A stretch of 64,000 bases of DNA from positions 3,749,696 through 3,813,695 of the forward strand of contig OZ252261.1 of the NCBI GenBank assembly GCA_965249955.1, read 5' to 3'. The DNA is from SB11 sp965249955. Its GTDB lineage: Bacteria; Bacteroidota; Bacteroidia; UBA8524. Shown in pieces: positions 17,683-26,199 of the stretch (its first letter is position 1; each line of letters opens with the position of its first letter). Below the pieces are notes generated by a model that saw only the letters and a program-made list of their open reading frames with translations, was not told the origin of the DNA and searched no databases. The translations under genes and the position numbers were made by a program.

Positions 17683-19002
17683 ATGACATTATTAGTAATA
17701 GATCCTTCTGTAATATTTGCCAGCGCAGGTATTTTTACCGCAGTTATTTTGCTGTTGGTAATTATACTTCAAATTGCAGCCAAAAAATTGGTGCAACAAG
17801 GCGATGTTAAAATAGAAGTAAACGGTGAAAAAGTGATAACCACAGGTGCTGGCGGCACATTACTTTCAGTATTATCAAACGAAAAATTATTTCTTCCTTC
17901 AGCTTGCGGTGGCGGTGGTACTTGCGCCATGTGCAAATGCCAAATTTTTGAAGGCGGAGGCGATATACTTCCTACCGAAACCGGGCACATCAACCGTCGT
18001 CAGCAAAAAGAAAACTGGCGTTTAGCTTGCCAAGTAAAGGTAAAAAACGACATGAAGATAAAAGTACCTGAAGAGGTATTTGGTATCAAAAAATGGGAAT
18101 GCGAAGTGGTTAGTAACTACAACGTAGCATCGTTTATTAAAGAATTTGTAGTGAAATTGCCCGAAGGTGAAAACCTTGAGTTTGAAGCAGGCGGTTACAT
18201 ACAAATAGATGTACCACAATGTGAAGTTAACTTTAAAGATATAGACATTACCTCTCACCCACGCATGGGCAAACCAGCCGATGAGTTTCAGGGCGAATGG
18301 GATAAATTTGGTTTGTGGGATTTGAAAATGAAAAACCCTGAGCCTATTTTCCGTGCCTACTCTATGGCCAACCACCCTGCCGAAGGAAATATAGTAATGC
18401 TTAATATACGTATTGCTACCCCACCTTGGGACAGGGCTGCCAATAAATGGATGGACGTAAACCCAGGTATATGCTCATCGTATGTATTTGGTTGCAAACC
18501 CGGTGATAAAGTAACTATTTCAGGCCCTTATGGCGAGTTCTTTATTAAGCCTACAAAAGAAGAAATGATATACATAGGTGGTGGTGCCGGTATGGCTCCG
18601 TTACGCTCACACCTATTCCATTTATTCCACACCCTTAAAACTACCGATAGGCAAGTAACCTTTTGGTACGGTGGTCGCTCAAAACGCGAGTTGTTTTACC
18701 TAGAAGATTTTAAAGAAATTGAAAGAGAGTTTCCAAACTTCCGTTTCTATGTAGTGCTTTCAGAGCCTATGGAGCAAGACAATTGGAAAGTGAAAACAGG
18801 TATGGACGACCGTGAAGGTGATGGCTTTGTTGGCTTTGTTCACCAAGCCCTTATAGATAATTACCTAAGCAAACACCCCGCTCCAGAAGATATTGAATAC
18901 TATTTCTGTGGCCCTCCAATGATGAACGCCGCCGTTATTAAAATGTGCGACGATTGGGGTGTACCTAAAGAAAACGTATCGTTTGACGATTTTGGAGGCT
19001 AA
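17683..19002 (+). CDS. nqrF: Na+-NQR subunit F, NADH-oxidising, 439 aa
   Basis: NqrF admits electrons from NADH. One N-terminal helix (about residues 8-30) is followed by a plant-type ferredoxin domain with cluster ligands in SACGGGGTCAMCKCQIF and a distant Cys in RLACQVKV. Next come an FAD domain (FRAYSMANHP) and a NADH domain (YIGGGAGMAPLRSH and YFCGPPMMNAAV). It is about 30 residues longer than the Vibrio enzyme. A strong terminator 21 bp downstream ends the operon. Confidence 0.96.
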   Translation: MTLLVIDPSVIFASAGIFTAVILLLVIILQIAAKKLVQQGDVKIEVNGEKVITTGAGGTLLSVLSNEKLFLPSACGGGGTCAMCKCQIFEGGGDILPTETGHINRRQQKENWRLACQVKVKNDMKIKVPEEVFGIKKWECEVVSNYNVASFIKEFVVKLPEGENLEFEAGGYIQIDVPQCEVNFKDIDITSHPRMGKPADEFQGEWDKFGLWDLKMKNPEPIFRAYSMANHPAEGNIVMLNIRIATPPWDRAANKWMDVNPGICSSYVFGCKPGDKVTISGPYGEFFIKPTKEEMIYIGGGAGMAPLRSHLFHLFHTLKTTDRQVTFWYGGRSKRELFYLEDFKEIEREFPNFRFYVVLSEPMEQDNWKVKTGMDDREGDGFVGFVHQALIDNYLSKHPAPEDIEYYFCGPPMMNAAVIKMCDDWGVPKENVSFDDFGG

Positions 19003-19023
19003 CCTCTAAAAACACCTATATTC

Positions 19024-19064
19024 AAGCCCCTTTGTAGTAACTACAAAGGGGCTTATTTTTTATT
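19024..19064 (+). terminator. Strong Rho-independent terminator after nqrF
   Basis: A perfect 14-bp stem AAGCCCCTTTGTAG / CTACAAAGGGGCTT with a TAA loop (19024-19054) is followed by a T-rich tail. Confidence 0.9.
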
Positions 19065-19127
19065 GCATATCCACCTTTTCATTCACCACAATTAGTTATT
19101 TGCACTTACTTTTGAAAGTGTAATACA

Positions 19128-20126
19128 ATGAAAAAAAATCTATTCCTCCTCCTTCCTACCCTATTTATAATTTCTTGTAAGCAAGAAACAAAACCTACAA
19201 AACACAGTTTTCAGGGAGAAACAATGGGCAGCTATTACAGCATTACCTATTTTGCACCAACCGAGGCTGTAACACAAACACAAGTAGATTCGTTTTTAGC
19301 CGTTTTTAATAAGTCACTTTCTACTTGGGATACTTCTTCTTTAATTACAAGCATAAATAAAGCTGAAACCGTTTGTATTACCGATAGCCTTTTCAGACAG
19401 TTGTATAGAATATCAAAAGAAGTAAATCATTTTAGTTCGGGAGCTTTCGACCCTACGGGCACTCCCCTGTTTGAAGCATGGGGCTTTGGCCTTAAAAATG
19501 CCGAAACTATGGATAGCAGCAAGGTAGAGTCGCTATTGCACTACGTTGGCATTGATAAATGCTATTTGGCAGGCGATAGCCTGTATAAAGCCCAAACAGG
19601 TATTAAGTTTAGCTTTAATGCTATTGCACCGGGTTATGCGGCTGATTTAATAGCACAAATACTGCTGCAACACGGTGTTGAAAGTTTTTTGATTGATATA
19701 GGCGGCGAGTTTTCATCACACGGTAAAAAAGAGGATGGAACCGACTGGATTGTAGGCATAGAAAAACCTATTGAAAACAAAAACCAACAAAACGAGGCAC
19801 AGGCCTATATCACCCTTCAAAATAATGAAGCATTAGCCACATCAGGCAATTACCGTAAGTTTTATTATAAAGACGGAAAGAAATACAGTCATACCATTAA
19901 CCCCAAAACGGGCTACCCTGTCAATCATAATTTGCTTAGTGCTACTATAATTGCCAAAGACGGTGCTACGGCTGATGCCTATGCTACAACCTGTATGGTA
20001 TTAGGGCTTGAAAAAGGAAAAGAGTTTGTAGCCCAACAAGGTATTAAAGCCTATTTTATATACGATGACAATGGCGAACTAAAAGAATTTGTTACCGAAA
20101 ACCTTAAAGCACAATTTTCTAAGTAA
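19128..20126 (+). CDS. apbE: FAD:protein FMN transferase, lipoprotein, 332 aa
   Basis: ApbE transfers FMN from FAD to Thr in [D]GxSGAT motifs, here most likely Thr222 of NqrB and Thr214 of NqrC. The lipoprotein signal peptide ends in the lipobox FIISCKQ (Cys at about residue 17). Conserved segments include GAFDPTGTPLFEAWGFG, FNAIAPGYAADLIA, IDIGGEFSSHG and the metal/FAD site HTINPKTGYPV. It has its own candidate promoter box TACTTTTG (19107-19114), beyond the nqr terminator, and follows nqrF closely as usual in Bacteroidota. Confidence 0.94.
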   Translation: MKKNLFLLLPTLFIISCKQETKPTKHSFQGETMGSYYSITYFAPTEAVTQTQVDSFLAVFNKSLSTWDTSSLITSINKAETVCITDSLFRQLYRISKEVNHFSSGAFDPTGTPLFEAWGFGLKNAETMDSSKVESLLHYVGIDKCYLAGDSLYKAQTGIKFSFNAIAPGYAADLIAQILLQHGVESFLIDIGGEFSSHGKKEDGTDWIVGIEKPIENKNQQNEAQAYITLQNNEALATSGNYRKFYYKDGKKYSHTINPKTGYPVNHNLLSATIIAKDGATADAYATTCMVLGLEKGKEFVAQQGIKAYFIYDDNGELKEFVTENLKAQFSK

Positions 20127-20128
20127 GC

Positions 20129-20599
20129 ATGAAAAAATATCTTAAAACAGCCCTTGTAGTAGTATTTGTTGCTATTTCGTCGTGGGTAAGCGCACAATAC
20201 AATATTGTAGGTGAATGGTGTATTGTTGAGGATAATGATACCTCCTCTTTTGTTTTTGATACTGATGGTTATGTAACTATGAAAACGGAAGGAGAGGTTT
20301 TAAATGGACATGATTACGATTATAGTGGAGAAAGGGCTGCGGCAAAGTATATTGCCAAATACAACGGTAAAATATGCAAGTTGGATTTGTATATTTTATT
20401 GTTAGACAATGATAGTACAATAGCCTTGGTTGCACCTGCATTAATAGAGTTTATTGACGCAAATACTATAAAGATTAATTGGAATATGGAGCATGACGAA
20501 ATTGGGGAACTTTCATCTGAAATGTTAGAACAACTTCGTCCCAAAGATTTTAGCGACCCTGAAGAGACTGCAATACTAAAAAGGTTTATAAAAAAATAA
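20129..20599 (+). CDS. Secreted lipocalin-like hypothetical protein, 156 aa
   Basis: It starts 2 bp after apbE and so is almost certainly co-transcribed with it. A signal peptide (MKKYLKTALVVVFVAISSWVSAQ) precedes a small beta-rich domain beginning NIVGEWCIVEDNDTSSFVF, which looks like the lipocalin-like small barrel common in Bacteroidota secreted proteins. The C-terminus is acidic and ends in a helix. No function can be assigned; a tie to ApbE or NQR is only suggested by spacing. Confidence 0.7.
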   Translation: MKKYLKTALVVVFVAISSWVSAQYNIVGEWCIVEDNDTSSFVFDTDGYVTMKTEGEVLNGHDYDYSGERAAAKYIAKYNGKICKLDLYILLLDNDSTIALVAPALIEFIDANTIKINWNMEHDEIGELSSEMLEQLRPKDFSDPEETAILKRFIKK

Positions 20600-20611
20600 G
20601 CCCTATTCAAC

Positions 20612-21097
20612 ATGACCACTATAAGGCTTGAAACTATAATAAACGCCCCTATTGAGGTTAGTTTCAACCTTGCGCGCAGTATTGATGCCCACCAATACTC
20701 TACCAATCAAACCAAAGAAAAAGCAATATCAGGTCGCACAAGCGGCTTGATACAAAAAGGTGAAACGGTAACATGGCAAGCCCGTCATTTTGGTATAAAA
20801 CAGCACCTTACTGTGCAAATAGAAGAAATGGAATTTCCTTTATTTTTTAGTGATACCATGCTAAAAGGAGCATTTAAAACCATGCACCACAAACATAGCT
20901 TTGCACAAATAGGAAACAGCCAAACCATAATGAAGGATGAATTTACTTATACTGTTCCGTTGGGAATATTGGGCAAGTGGGTAGACGTTTTAATTCTCAA
21001 ACGGTATATGACGCAGTTTTTGCTGCAACGCAACCAAATACTGAAGCAAACTGCTGAAAGTGGAGCGTGGAAAAGGTTTTTTGATATTACGGTTTAA
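20612..21097 (+). CDS. SRPBCC (START-like) family protein, 161 aa
   Basis: The opening TIRLETIINAPIEVSFNLAR is the typical first strand and helix of the SRPBCC helix-grip fold, which binds hydrophobic ligands. The central MKDEFTYTVPLGILGKWVDVLI and final RYMTQFLLQRNQIL helix match the family, as does the length. No signal peptide is present, so it is cytosolic. It ends overlapping by 4 bp with the convergent gene on the other strand. Confidence 0.85.
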   Translation: MTTIRLETIINAPIEVSFNLARSIDAHQYSTNQTKEKAISGRTSGLIQKGETVTWQARHFGIKQHLTVQIEEMEFPLFFSDTMLKGAFKTMHHKHSFAQIGNSQTIMKDEFTYTVPLGILGKWVDVLILKRYMTQFLLQRNQILKQTAESGAWKRFFDITV

Positions 21098-21555
21098 AAC
21101 AAGCTCTTTAAAGGGTCTTTATCATCGTCTTTTAGGTATTTACCAAACTTACCTTCAATATCGCCCAGCATATCACCACCTAGTGTTTGCATAATATCGC
21201 GCAACTGCTCTTCCCCTTCTTCGGTTTTGGTAACAAGACTTCCCATAACACCGGGCACTATTTTACCTGCCAAAAGCTCGGCTTCAACCTCTGATATTTT
21301 CAGTTGTGCTGAAAATGTGCTTTTTAGCTTTGTAATTGCTTCGCCCAAAATAGAATTATCGGGTATAGGCTCTTTGCCGCTAAGTATGCGCACTACCCTA
21401 TCGTTTTTGCCTTCGGCAATAGCTTTTTTAAGGGTTTGCATCAAGGTTTCTACCGTTTGCTGTATAGCACTTGGCTGTTCTTGCACAGGAATTTGAGGGT
21501 TTTCCTCTACCTCTTTTTTGGCAAAGTTTTTTATCAGGTTTATAATGCTCTCCAT
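21094..21555 (-). CDS. Hypothetical cytosolic protein, 153 aa
   Basis: No family is recognised. The protein is helical and strongly acidic/basic without a signal peptide. It begins MESIINLIKNFAKKEV, has a Gln/Pro linker (EENPQIPVQEQPSAIQQ), and carries EAELLAGKIVPGVMGSLV near the middle. Its last 30 residues contain LGGDMLGDIEGKFGKYLKDD. It is convergent with the SRPBCC gene, overlapping by 4 bp at the stops. Confidence 0.6.
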   Translation of the reverse strand: MESIINLIKNFAKKEVEENPQIPVQEQPSAIQQTVETLMQTLKKAIAEGKNDRVVRILSGKEPIPDNSILGEAITKLKSTFSAQLKISEVEAELLAGKIVPGVMGSLVTKTEEGEEQLRDIMQTLGGDMLGDIEGKFGKYLKDDDKDPLKSLF

Positions 21556-21578
21556 TGGATTACAATATAGCTATTTTT

Positions 21579-21597
21579 AAAACTTTTGCCAGTTGTA
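21579..21597. repeat. 19-bp direct repeat, copy 1
   Basis: This is identical to 22516-22534. On the minus strand it can encode RYNWQKF-stop, the exact C-terminus of the gene at 22514-23725, but an in-frame stop lies two codons upstream. The two copies flank the lipoprotein gene at 21670-22449. Confidence 0.75.
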
Positions 21598-21669
21598 ACG
21601 TATTCATCAATAGTGAAAAAGATAGTTTTCTTTTCATATATAATAATAGTATTTGTTTAAATAATGTGT

Positions 21670-22449
21670 TTATTTTCGTTTCCCAACAAAAGTATAGGGT
21701 ATATATTTATAGTCGGGGGCTGGCCCCTCTACTGCATACTCTACAACAATACTGTCTTTATTTTGTGGAAAAGTATACGCTATATATTTGAATACACAAC
21801 GACCTGTATCGGTTTTACGAGTGTAAGCCGCTTGTCCACTCCACATTATATACCCAGACATAGGCCTTCCATCACAGGAACAACTATTGGTAATGTTAAA
21901 AAGATAATTCCTCCATTTCCCCAAACTGCTTGATAACGAGTCTTTGCTGGCTAATACAATAGAATATATACTATCTCCATATTGTGTGCTTTTCCCCTCC
22001 CATTCGCCTTGTAAAGATGATACCAAACGGTTATCTATAATATTTTCTACTATATCTATAAATTTTTCAATAGTATCTACCCCGTCATCACCAGCAAAGC
22101 AATCTGACATTGGCTCACGAGTGGCAATTAAACGCACCTTTAACTTACCTTCGGCTTGAGAAAAAGATACTGTAGCATTTTTTTGGCTACTCCAATTCAT
22201 ATTAGTACCCACCTGCCACAGGTATGTTTTATATCCTTCAGGGCCGCGCAAAAATAATGTATTGCCATAGTTCATTTTATCAGTTTCAAAATACCGCTCT
22301 TCCCCATCAAGTTTTTCAGCTAGTATAAAATCAGCCTTAGGTAATTGCTTGCCTGCACAAGGGTTTGCTGGTTGGGGATCTTTTTTACAATCGCTTAGCA
22401 GTGCTAGTGATAAACTAAGGCAAAGTACAATCAGTAGTTTTACTTTCAT
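21670..22449 (-). CDS. Lipoprotein of unknown function, 259 aa
   Basis: The chosen ATG at 22449 gives MKVKLLIVLCLSLSLALLSDCKKD, a lipoprotein signal with the lipid-bearing Cys at about residue 21. An in-frame upstream start would add nine residues (MHFLICSIK) ahead of it. The protein looks like two modules: a PKD/Ig-like strand pattern (LFLRGPEGYKTYLWQVG, then ATVSFSQAEGKLKVRLIA) and a C-terminal beta domain (LQGEWEGKSTQYGDSIYSIV) similar to secreted lipocalin-like domains. It is bounded by 19-bp direct repeats. Confidence 0.72.
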   Translation of the reverse strand: MKVKLLIVLCLSLSLALLSDCKKDPQPANPCAGKQLPKADFILAEKLDGEERYFETDKMNYGNTLFLRGPEGYKTYLWQVGTNMNWSSQKNATVSFSQAEGKLKVRLIATREPMSDCFAGDDGVDTIEKFIDIVENIIDNRLVSSLQGEWEGKSTQYGDSIYSIVLASKDSLSSSLGKWRNYLFNITNSCSCDGRPMSGYIMWSGQAAYTRKTDTGRCVFKYIAYTFPQNKDSIVVEYAVEGPAPDYKYIPYTFVGKRK

Positions 22450-22513
22450 TTTTATACTGCAAATTAAAAAGTGCAAGGTCGAACCTATAAACTTAGGCTC
22501 ATTTCATCGAAAA

Positions 22514-23725
22514 CTAAAACTTTTGCCAGTTGTAGCGCATACGGTAAGGGTCGCCTTTGCCCAAAAAAACAATATCGTTTACTTGGGCATGGTATATTAT
22601 CAAATCACCATTTATCCAATAATCAGTTACCAGCTCGTGCGAAATATTTTTCACCTCACCATCTTGGTAGCGCATCAAGTGGTTATATTGATCGTAAAAA
22701 CAAAGCGTGTGGTTAAACACCTTTATACCTTTTGGCACAAAAAACGACACAAAATGTATTTCGCCTCTATCAAACACTTTCAGTCGGTTGTTTTCATCCA
22801 CATAATACACCAAACCGTTATCTATATGGTAGTTGTTGGGCAAAAAAGTCTCTAACAAATAAGTGCTGTCTTTATAAAAAACTTTAAACTCTTTGTTGCG
22901 GTTTTGCCAAACTACAATATCATCGGCCACTGTATAAAAAGTTGGGGTAAGCTCCTCCAAATCGTATACTTCACTGCTATTGTAAGCCTTTAACCGCCCC
23001 GTTTGATCAAGATAACCCACAGTATTCAAGCCCACTTGGTAGTTGTTTACTTCATACTGTTCAAGCGTGCGCACCTTACCCCTTAAAAACACCTTAAATA
23101 TATAGGCGTTAGTATTGTAGGCAGCTATGTTGCGCACCGCTTTGTAATCTCGTACAGGTATGTTATTTATATTATAAGTAATGCCATCATAAAAAATCTT
23201 AAAAGCATTAGCCCTATCGGTAAAACAAACTATGCTATCGTGGGTACTATAATTGGTATAATAAAAACTTAGTCGAGTAACCCTGTTTTTCCAATACACA
23301 AAAAGACTATTGCTTTGCTCAAAAGTGAGCATACTGCGTGAAAAAGTCCATGTTTTTGGTGCTACTTCGGCAATAACTTGGCTACCTGTACCGATAGATA
23401 TTTTAAACTCGTCCAAATTGTTAACAAAAGCTACGTCTTGCGTACCAAAACTGTATTTTGAAATAGGCTTATCGTCCATACGGCGTATATACCCTTCGTT
23501 ATAAGTATATAAATAGCCAAAAGTATCGCGGTACGAATAAAAATGCTGTGCTAACAGTGGTGATGCAATAGCCCACAACAGTAAAATCAAAAACAGCTTA
23601 GTAAGCAGCCAATGATTTTTTTTTAATTGATATTTTGATGTTGAAAACAGAAGGAGACTATTATGTAGTTGCTTTTTCACAATCTTCTTGAACCTCTTTG
23701 CCACAAACCGTGCATACAATACCAT
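22514..23725 (-). CDS. Secreted protein with propeller-like repeats, 403 aa
   Basis: No family name is certain. A hydrophobic segment at about residues 40-60 ends SPLLAQ, a likely signal peptidase site. The preceding 38 residues from ATG at 23725 overlap the NqrM-like gene by 65 bp, so the true start may be later, though no ATG is available. The mature part holds about seven repeats of 40-45 residues with the pattern D-x-x-N-x-L/F-K-V-F-x-x-G. Examples are NRNKEFKVFYKDSTYLLE and DENNRLKVFDRGEIHFV. This spacing suggests a beta-propeller. Function unknown. Confidence 0.7.
   Translation of the reverse strand: MVLYARFVAKRFKKIVKKQLHNSLLLFSTSKYQLKKNHWLLTKLFLILLLWAIASPLLAQHFYSYRDTFGYLYTYNEGYIRRMDDKPISKYSFGTQDVAFVNNLDEFKISIGTGSQVIAEVAPKTWTFSRSMLTFEQSNSLFVYWKNRVTRLSFYYTNYSTHDSIVCFTDRANAFKIFYDGITYNINNIPVRDYKAVRNIAAYNTNAYIFKVFLRGKVRTLEQYEVNNYQVGLNTVGYLDQTGRLKAYNSSEVYDLEELTPTFYTVADDIVVWQNRNKEFKVFYKDSTYLLETFLPNNYHIDNGLVYYVDENNRLKVFDRGEIHFVSFFVPKGIKVFNHTLCFYDQYNHLMRYQDGEVKNISHELVTDYWINGDLIIYHAQVNDIVFLGKGDPYRMRYNWQKF
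22516..22534. repeat. 19-bp direct repeat, copy 2
   Basis: Identical to 21579-21597, 937 bp away. This copy lies at the extreme 3' end of the propeller-like gene. Confidence 0.75.
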
Positions 23726-23855
23726 CTTTAAGCAATAATGGATTTTTTGATGCGCAGCCGCCTCTTACTTCGGCATCTTTAAAAAAGAATAAGCGTATGG
23801 CAAAAAGAGCAAAGCCAATACCCAAAACTGCGAGTGCTAAAAATATTGTAACCAT
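23661..23855 (-). CDS. NqrM-like small membrane protein, 64 aa
   Basis: One N-terminal transmembrane helix (about residues 2-24) is followed by a Cys-rich tail with Cys34, Cys48, Cys51 and Cys59 in the order RGGCASKNPL, VCTVCGK, EDC. This layout matches NqrM (DUF539), known in Vibrio to be needed to assemble the Fe site of NqrD/NqrE. Finding it 4.7 kb from a complete nqr operon supports the role. The cysteine spacing differs somewhat from Vibrio NqrM, so orthology is likely but not proven. Confidence 0.7.
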   Translation of the reverse strand: MVTIFLALAVLGIGFALFAIRLFFFKDAEVRGGCASKNPLLLKDGIVCTVCGKEVQEDCEKATT

Positions 23856-23990
23856 ATTACAAAAGTAGCAAAATAAATGCCACGTATGTATGTTTTGCTA
23901 TCGTGTAAAAGCTTATTGCATAAAGTTGTGTACATTAAGTTTTGTTATATTGTAAAAAATGGCTATATATTTGCAGTAACATTTATAAAA

Positions 23991-24221
23991 ATGAAACTAG
24001 CAAAAGCTTCAATAAAATTTATTTTCCATCGCAATATTCTTATACTGCTTGCTGTGGCTAATGTAACAGCTTTTTCTTTTACGCATAGTTTCTTTTCTAA
24101 TGTAGCAACCAAAGAAGAAGGCCAACAAAAAGATTTAGTATCAAAAATGTATACAGGTTGGCAAATGCTTGATTGGAGTTTTTCACTTATCGATTATTTT
24201 CGCAACGCCGGCGACAGGTAA
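23991..24221 (+). CDS. Small protein with N-terminal hydrophobic segment, 76 aa
   Basis: ATG at 23991 follows an A-rich leader of the kind used in this phylum. The basic N-terminus (KLAKASIKFIFHR) and hydrophobic stretch (NILILLAVANVTAFSFTHSFF) look like a signal peptide or anchor. The short soluble tail contains LVSKMYTGWQMLDWSFSLID. It ends 51 bp before a LytS-type kinase on the same strand. No family is recognised. It could be a small membrane partner or secreted peptide for that kinase; this is inference. Confidence 0.55.
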   Translation: MKLAKASIKFIFHRNILILLAVANVTAFSFTHSFFSNVATKEEGQQKDLVSKMYTGWQMLDWSFSLIDYFRNAGDR

Positions 24222-24272
24222 TAACCAAACTTAAAAAGTTTAGTTATTTTTCTTAAAAGTCGTCGATACACA

Positions 24273-25301
24273 ATGTTTCCATCCAAATTTTCCAAGTACA
24301 AATTAGAGCACATACTTTTTTGGTTCTTTTATGCACTCTTTTGGCTTTTAGTTTCAGGTAGCTTTAAAGATTACAGCCAAATAGTAAACACACTTATAGT
24401 GGTGTTTTTTCATGCAATAGTAGCGTACTTTAATATCTACTTTTTAATACCTACCCTACTGCAAAAAAGACTGTATGTTTCATACGCACTTAGTCTTTTG
24501 CTTTCAATATCATTAATATGCTTTCCGCTGGCAATAATTATTTACCTGCTAAACCCAGATAATGCTGTTGAGAACCAATACAATATTTGGACTCTTGATT
24601 TTTTCATTACCAATAGCTTTTTCACATCGTATGCGGTGGGTATTACTATGATTTTGAGGTTGATACTGCAATGGTACCAACGTGAGAAAGAGAAGTCAGA
24701 ACTGCTAAGAATCACTTCTGAAACAGAACTGAAGTTTTTAAAATCGCAAATAAACCCACATTTTCTATTCAATTGTTTAAATAGTATTTACGCTCTAACA
24801 TTAAAAAAATCTGACGATGCACCCCAAACAGTTTTAAAACTGTCTGAAATGTTAAGGTACTTGCTATACGAAGCCGGGGAAGAAAAGGTAACTATTGATA
24901 AAGAAATAAACTACCTGAACAATTACCTGGAATTGGAAAGAATAAGGCTAGGTAACCGAGGAAAAATTTTGTTTGAAAACACTACGGATAGCGATGAGTA
25001 TCTTATTGAACCTATGCTACTTATGCCATTTGTTGAAAATAGTTTTAAACACGGGCTTAATAAGCAGGCAACTGATGGGTGGGTAAAAATCATCTTATCA
25101 GTAAATGATGGTAAATTACACTGCTCAATAAGTAATAATAAAAAAGAAAGTTCAGCAAATAAAACAGGCATAAAAATTGGTGGTATAGGTATTGAGAACG
25201 TAAAAAGAAGATTGGATATACTATACCCAAATAAATATACGTTAGGTATTAAAGAAAGCGATATTACTTTTGAAGTTGAACTTCATTTGATAATTATTTA
25301 A
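24273..25301 (+). CDS. LytS/YehU-type sensor histidine kinase, 342 aa
   Basis: Four hydrophobic segments fill about residues 10-135. The His_kinase (LytS) phosphoacceptor motif follows as FLKSQINPHFLFNCLNSIYA, and the ATP-binding domain has LLMPFVENSFKHGL (N box) and a glycine box in KIGGIGIENVKRRLDI. This is the short, HAMP-less class that pairs with LytTR regulators. The partner begins 93 bp downstream. The signal is unknown. Confidence 0.92.
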   Translation: MFPSKFSKYKLEHILFWFFYALFWLLVSGSFKDYSQIVNTLIVVFFHAIVAYFNIYFLIPTLLQKRLYVSYALSLLLSISLICFPLAIIIYLLNPDNAVENQYNIWTLDFFITNSFFTSYAVGITMILRLILQWYQREKEKSELLRITSETELKFLKSQINPHFLFNCLNSIYALTLKKSDDAPQTVLKLSEMLRYLLYEAGEEKVTIDKEINYLNNYLELERIRLGNRGKILFENTTDSDEYLIEPMLLMPFVENSFKHGLNKQATDGWVKIILSVNDGKLHCSISNNKKESSANKTGIKIGGIGIENVKRRLDILYPNKYTLGIKESDITFEVELHLIII

Positions 25302-25394
25302 TTTTTTTAGCCTAGTTTTACATCCATTTCTACGTTTTAAACGTTAATATTAAGCAAGCAATTATCAGTAACCTAATACTAACTAACCTGCCAC

Positions 25395-26102
25395 ATGAAA
25401 ATCAGTTGCCTGATTGTTGACGATGAGCCCCTTGCCCAAGATGTGCTGGAAGCTTATGTCAAAAACACACCTCAACTAAACTTGGTTGGCATTTGTAACA
25501 ATGCTATTGAAGCATTAGAAAAAATGAAGCTAAATCAAGTAGATTTAATTTTTTTAGACATTCAAATGCCTGAAATTACAGGTATTGATTTCTTACGAAC
25601 ACTTAAAGACCCTCCGATGGTAATTTTTTCTACTGCCTACCAAAACTATGCTGTAGAAGGCTTTGAGCTAAATGCCATTGACTATTTGCTAAAACCATTT
25701 TCATTAGAACGATTTCAGAAAGCTGTAAAAAAAGCTGATGAACTGGCTAAACTAAAAGAAGAACACCACCAAAGGGAAGACGAGTACATTTTTATTAAAT
25801 CAGATCAAAAACTTCAAAAAGTACATTATAATGATATTCTTTTTATTGAGGCATTGGCTGATTATGTAAAAATACACACACCCGAAAAACGATATATTAC
25901 CCTCCAAACTATGAAAAATATGGAGGAAAAATTGCCCGATAAGTACTTTAAACGTGTACACCGTTCGTTTATAGTATCGTTAGATAAAATAATGTCTATA
26001 GTTGGTGGTTCAGTAGAAGTAAGCGGTCAGCGTATACCTATTGGCAAAAACTACAAAGAAGCATTTTTTGATGCTTTAGAAAAAAATAATATTCTTAAAT
26101 AG
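25395..26102 (+). CDS. LytTR-type response regulator, 235 aa
   Basis: The receiver domain has the acidic pocket at Asp9-Asp10, phospho-acceptor Asp55 (LIFLDIQMPE) and the conserved Lys in YLLKPFS. The C-terminal LytTR DNA-binding domain (about residues 130-232) includes DDILFIEALADYVKIHT and YFKRVHRSFIVSLDKI. It is the cognate regulator for the kinase upstream. A terminator follows. Confidence 0.94.
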   Translation: MKISCLIVDDEPLAQDVLEAYVKNTPQLNLVGICNNAIEALEKMKLNQVDLIFLDIQMPEITGIDFLRTLKDPPMVIFSTAYQNYAVEGFELNAIDYLLKPFSLERFQKAVKKADELAKLKEEHHQREDEYIFIKSDQKLQKVHYNDILFIEALADYVKIHTPEKRYITLQTMKNMEEKLPDKYFKRVHRSFIVSLDKIMSIVGGSVEVSGQRIPIGKNYKEAFFDALEKNNILK

Positions 26103-26128
26103 ACCTTTTCAAAAAGGTAAAGTACACC

Positions 26129-26158
26129 AAAAGCCTCCAATTGGAGGCTTTTGTGTTT
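26129..26158 (+). terminator. Rho-independent terminator
   Basis: AAAAGCCTCCAA/TTGGAGGCTTTT (26129-26152) forms a fully self-complementary stem, followed by a T-rich tail, 26 bp after the LytTR gene. Confidence 0.75.
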
Positions 26159-26199
26159 ATATATACTTGCTCCTTCTATATTTTTTGCAACTTTGCAGC

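Noticed and set aside
21579..21597. Pseudogene copy of the propeller-like gene
   Set aside because: Only the last seven codons match; an in-frame stop lies two codons upstream and no further similarity is seen.
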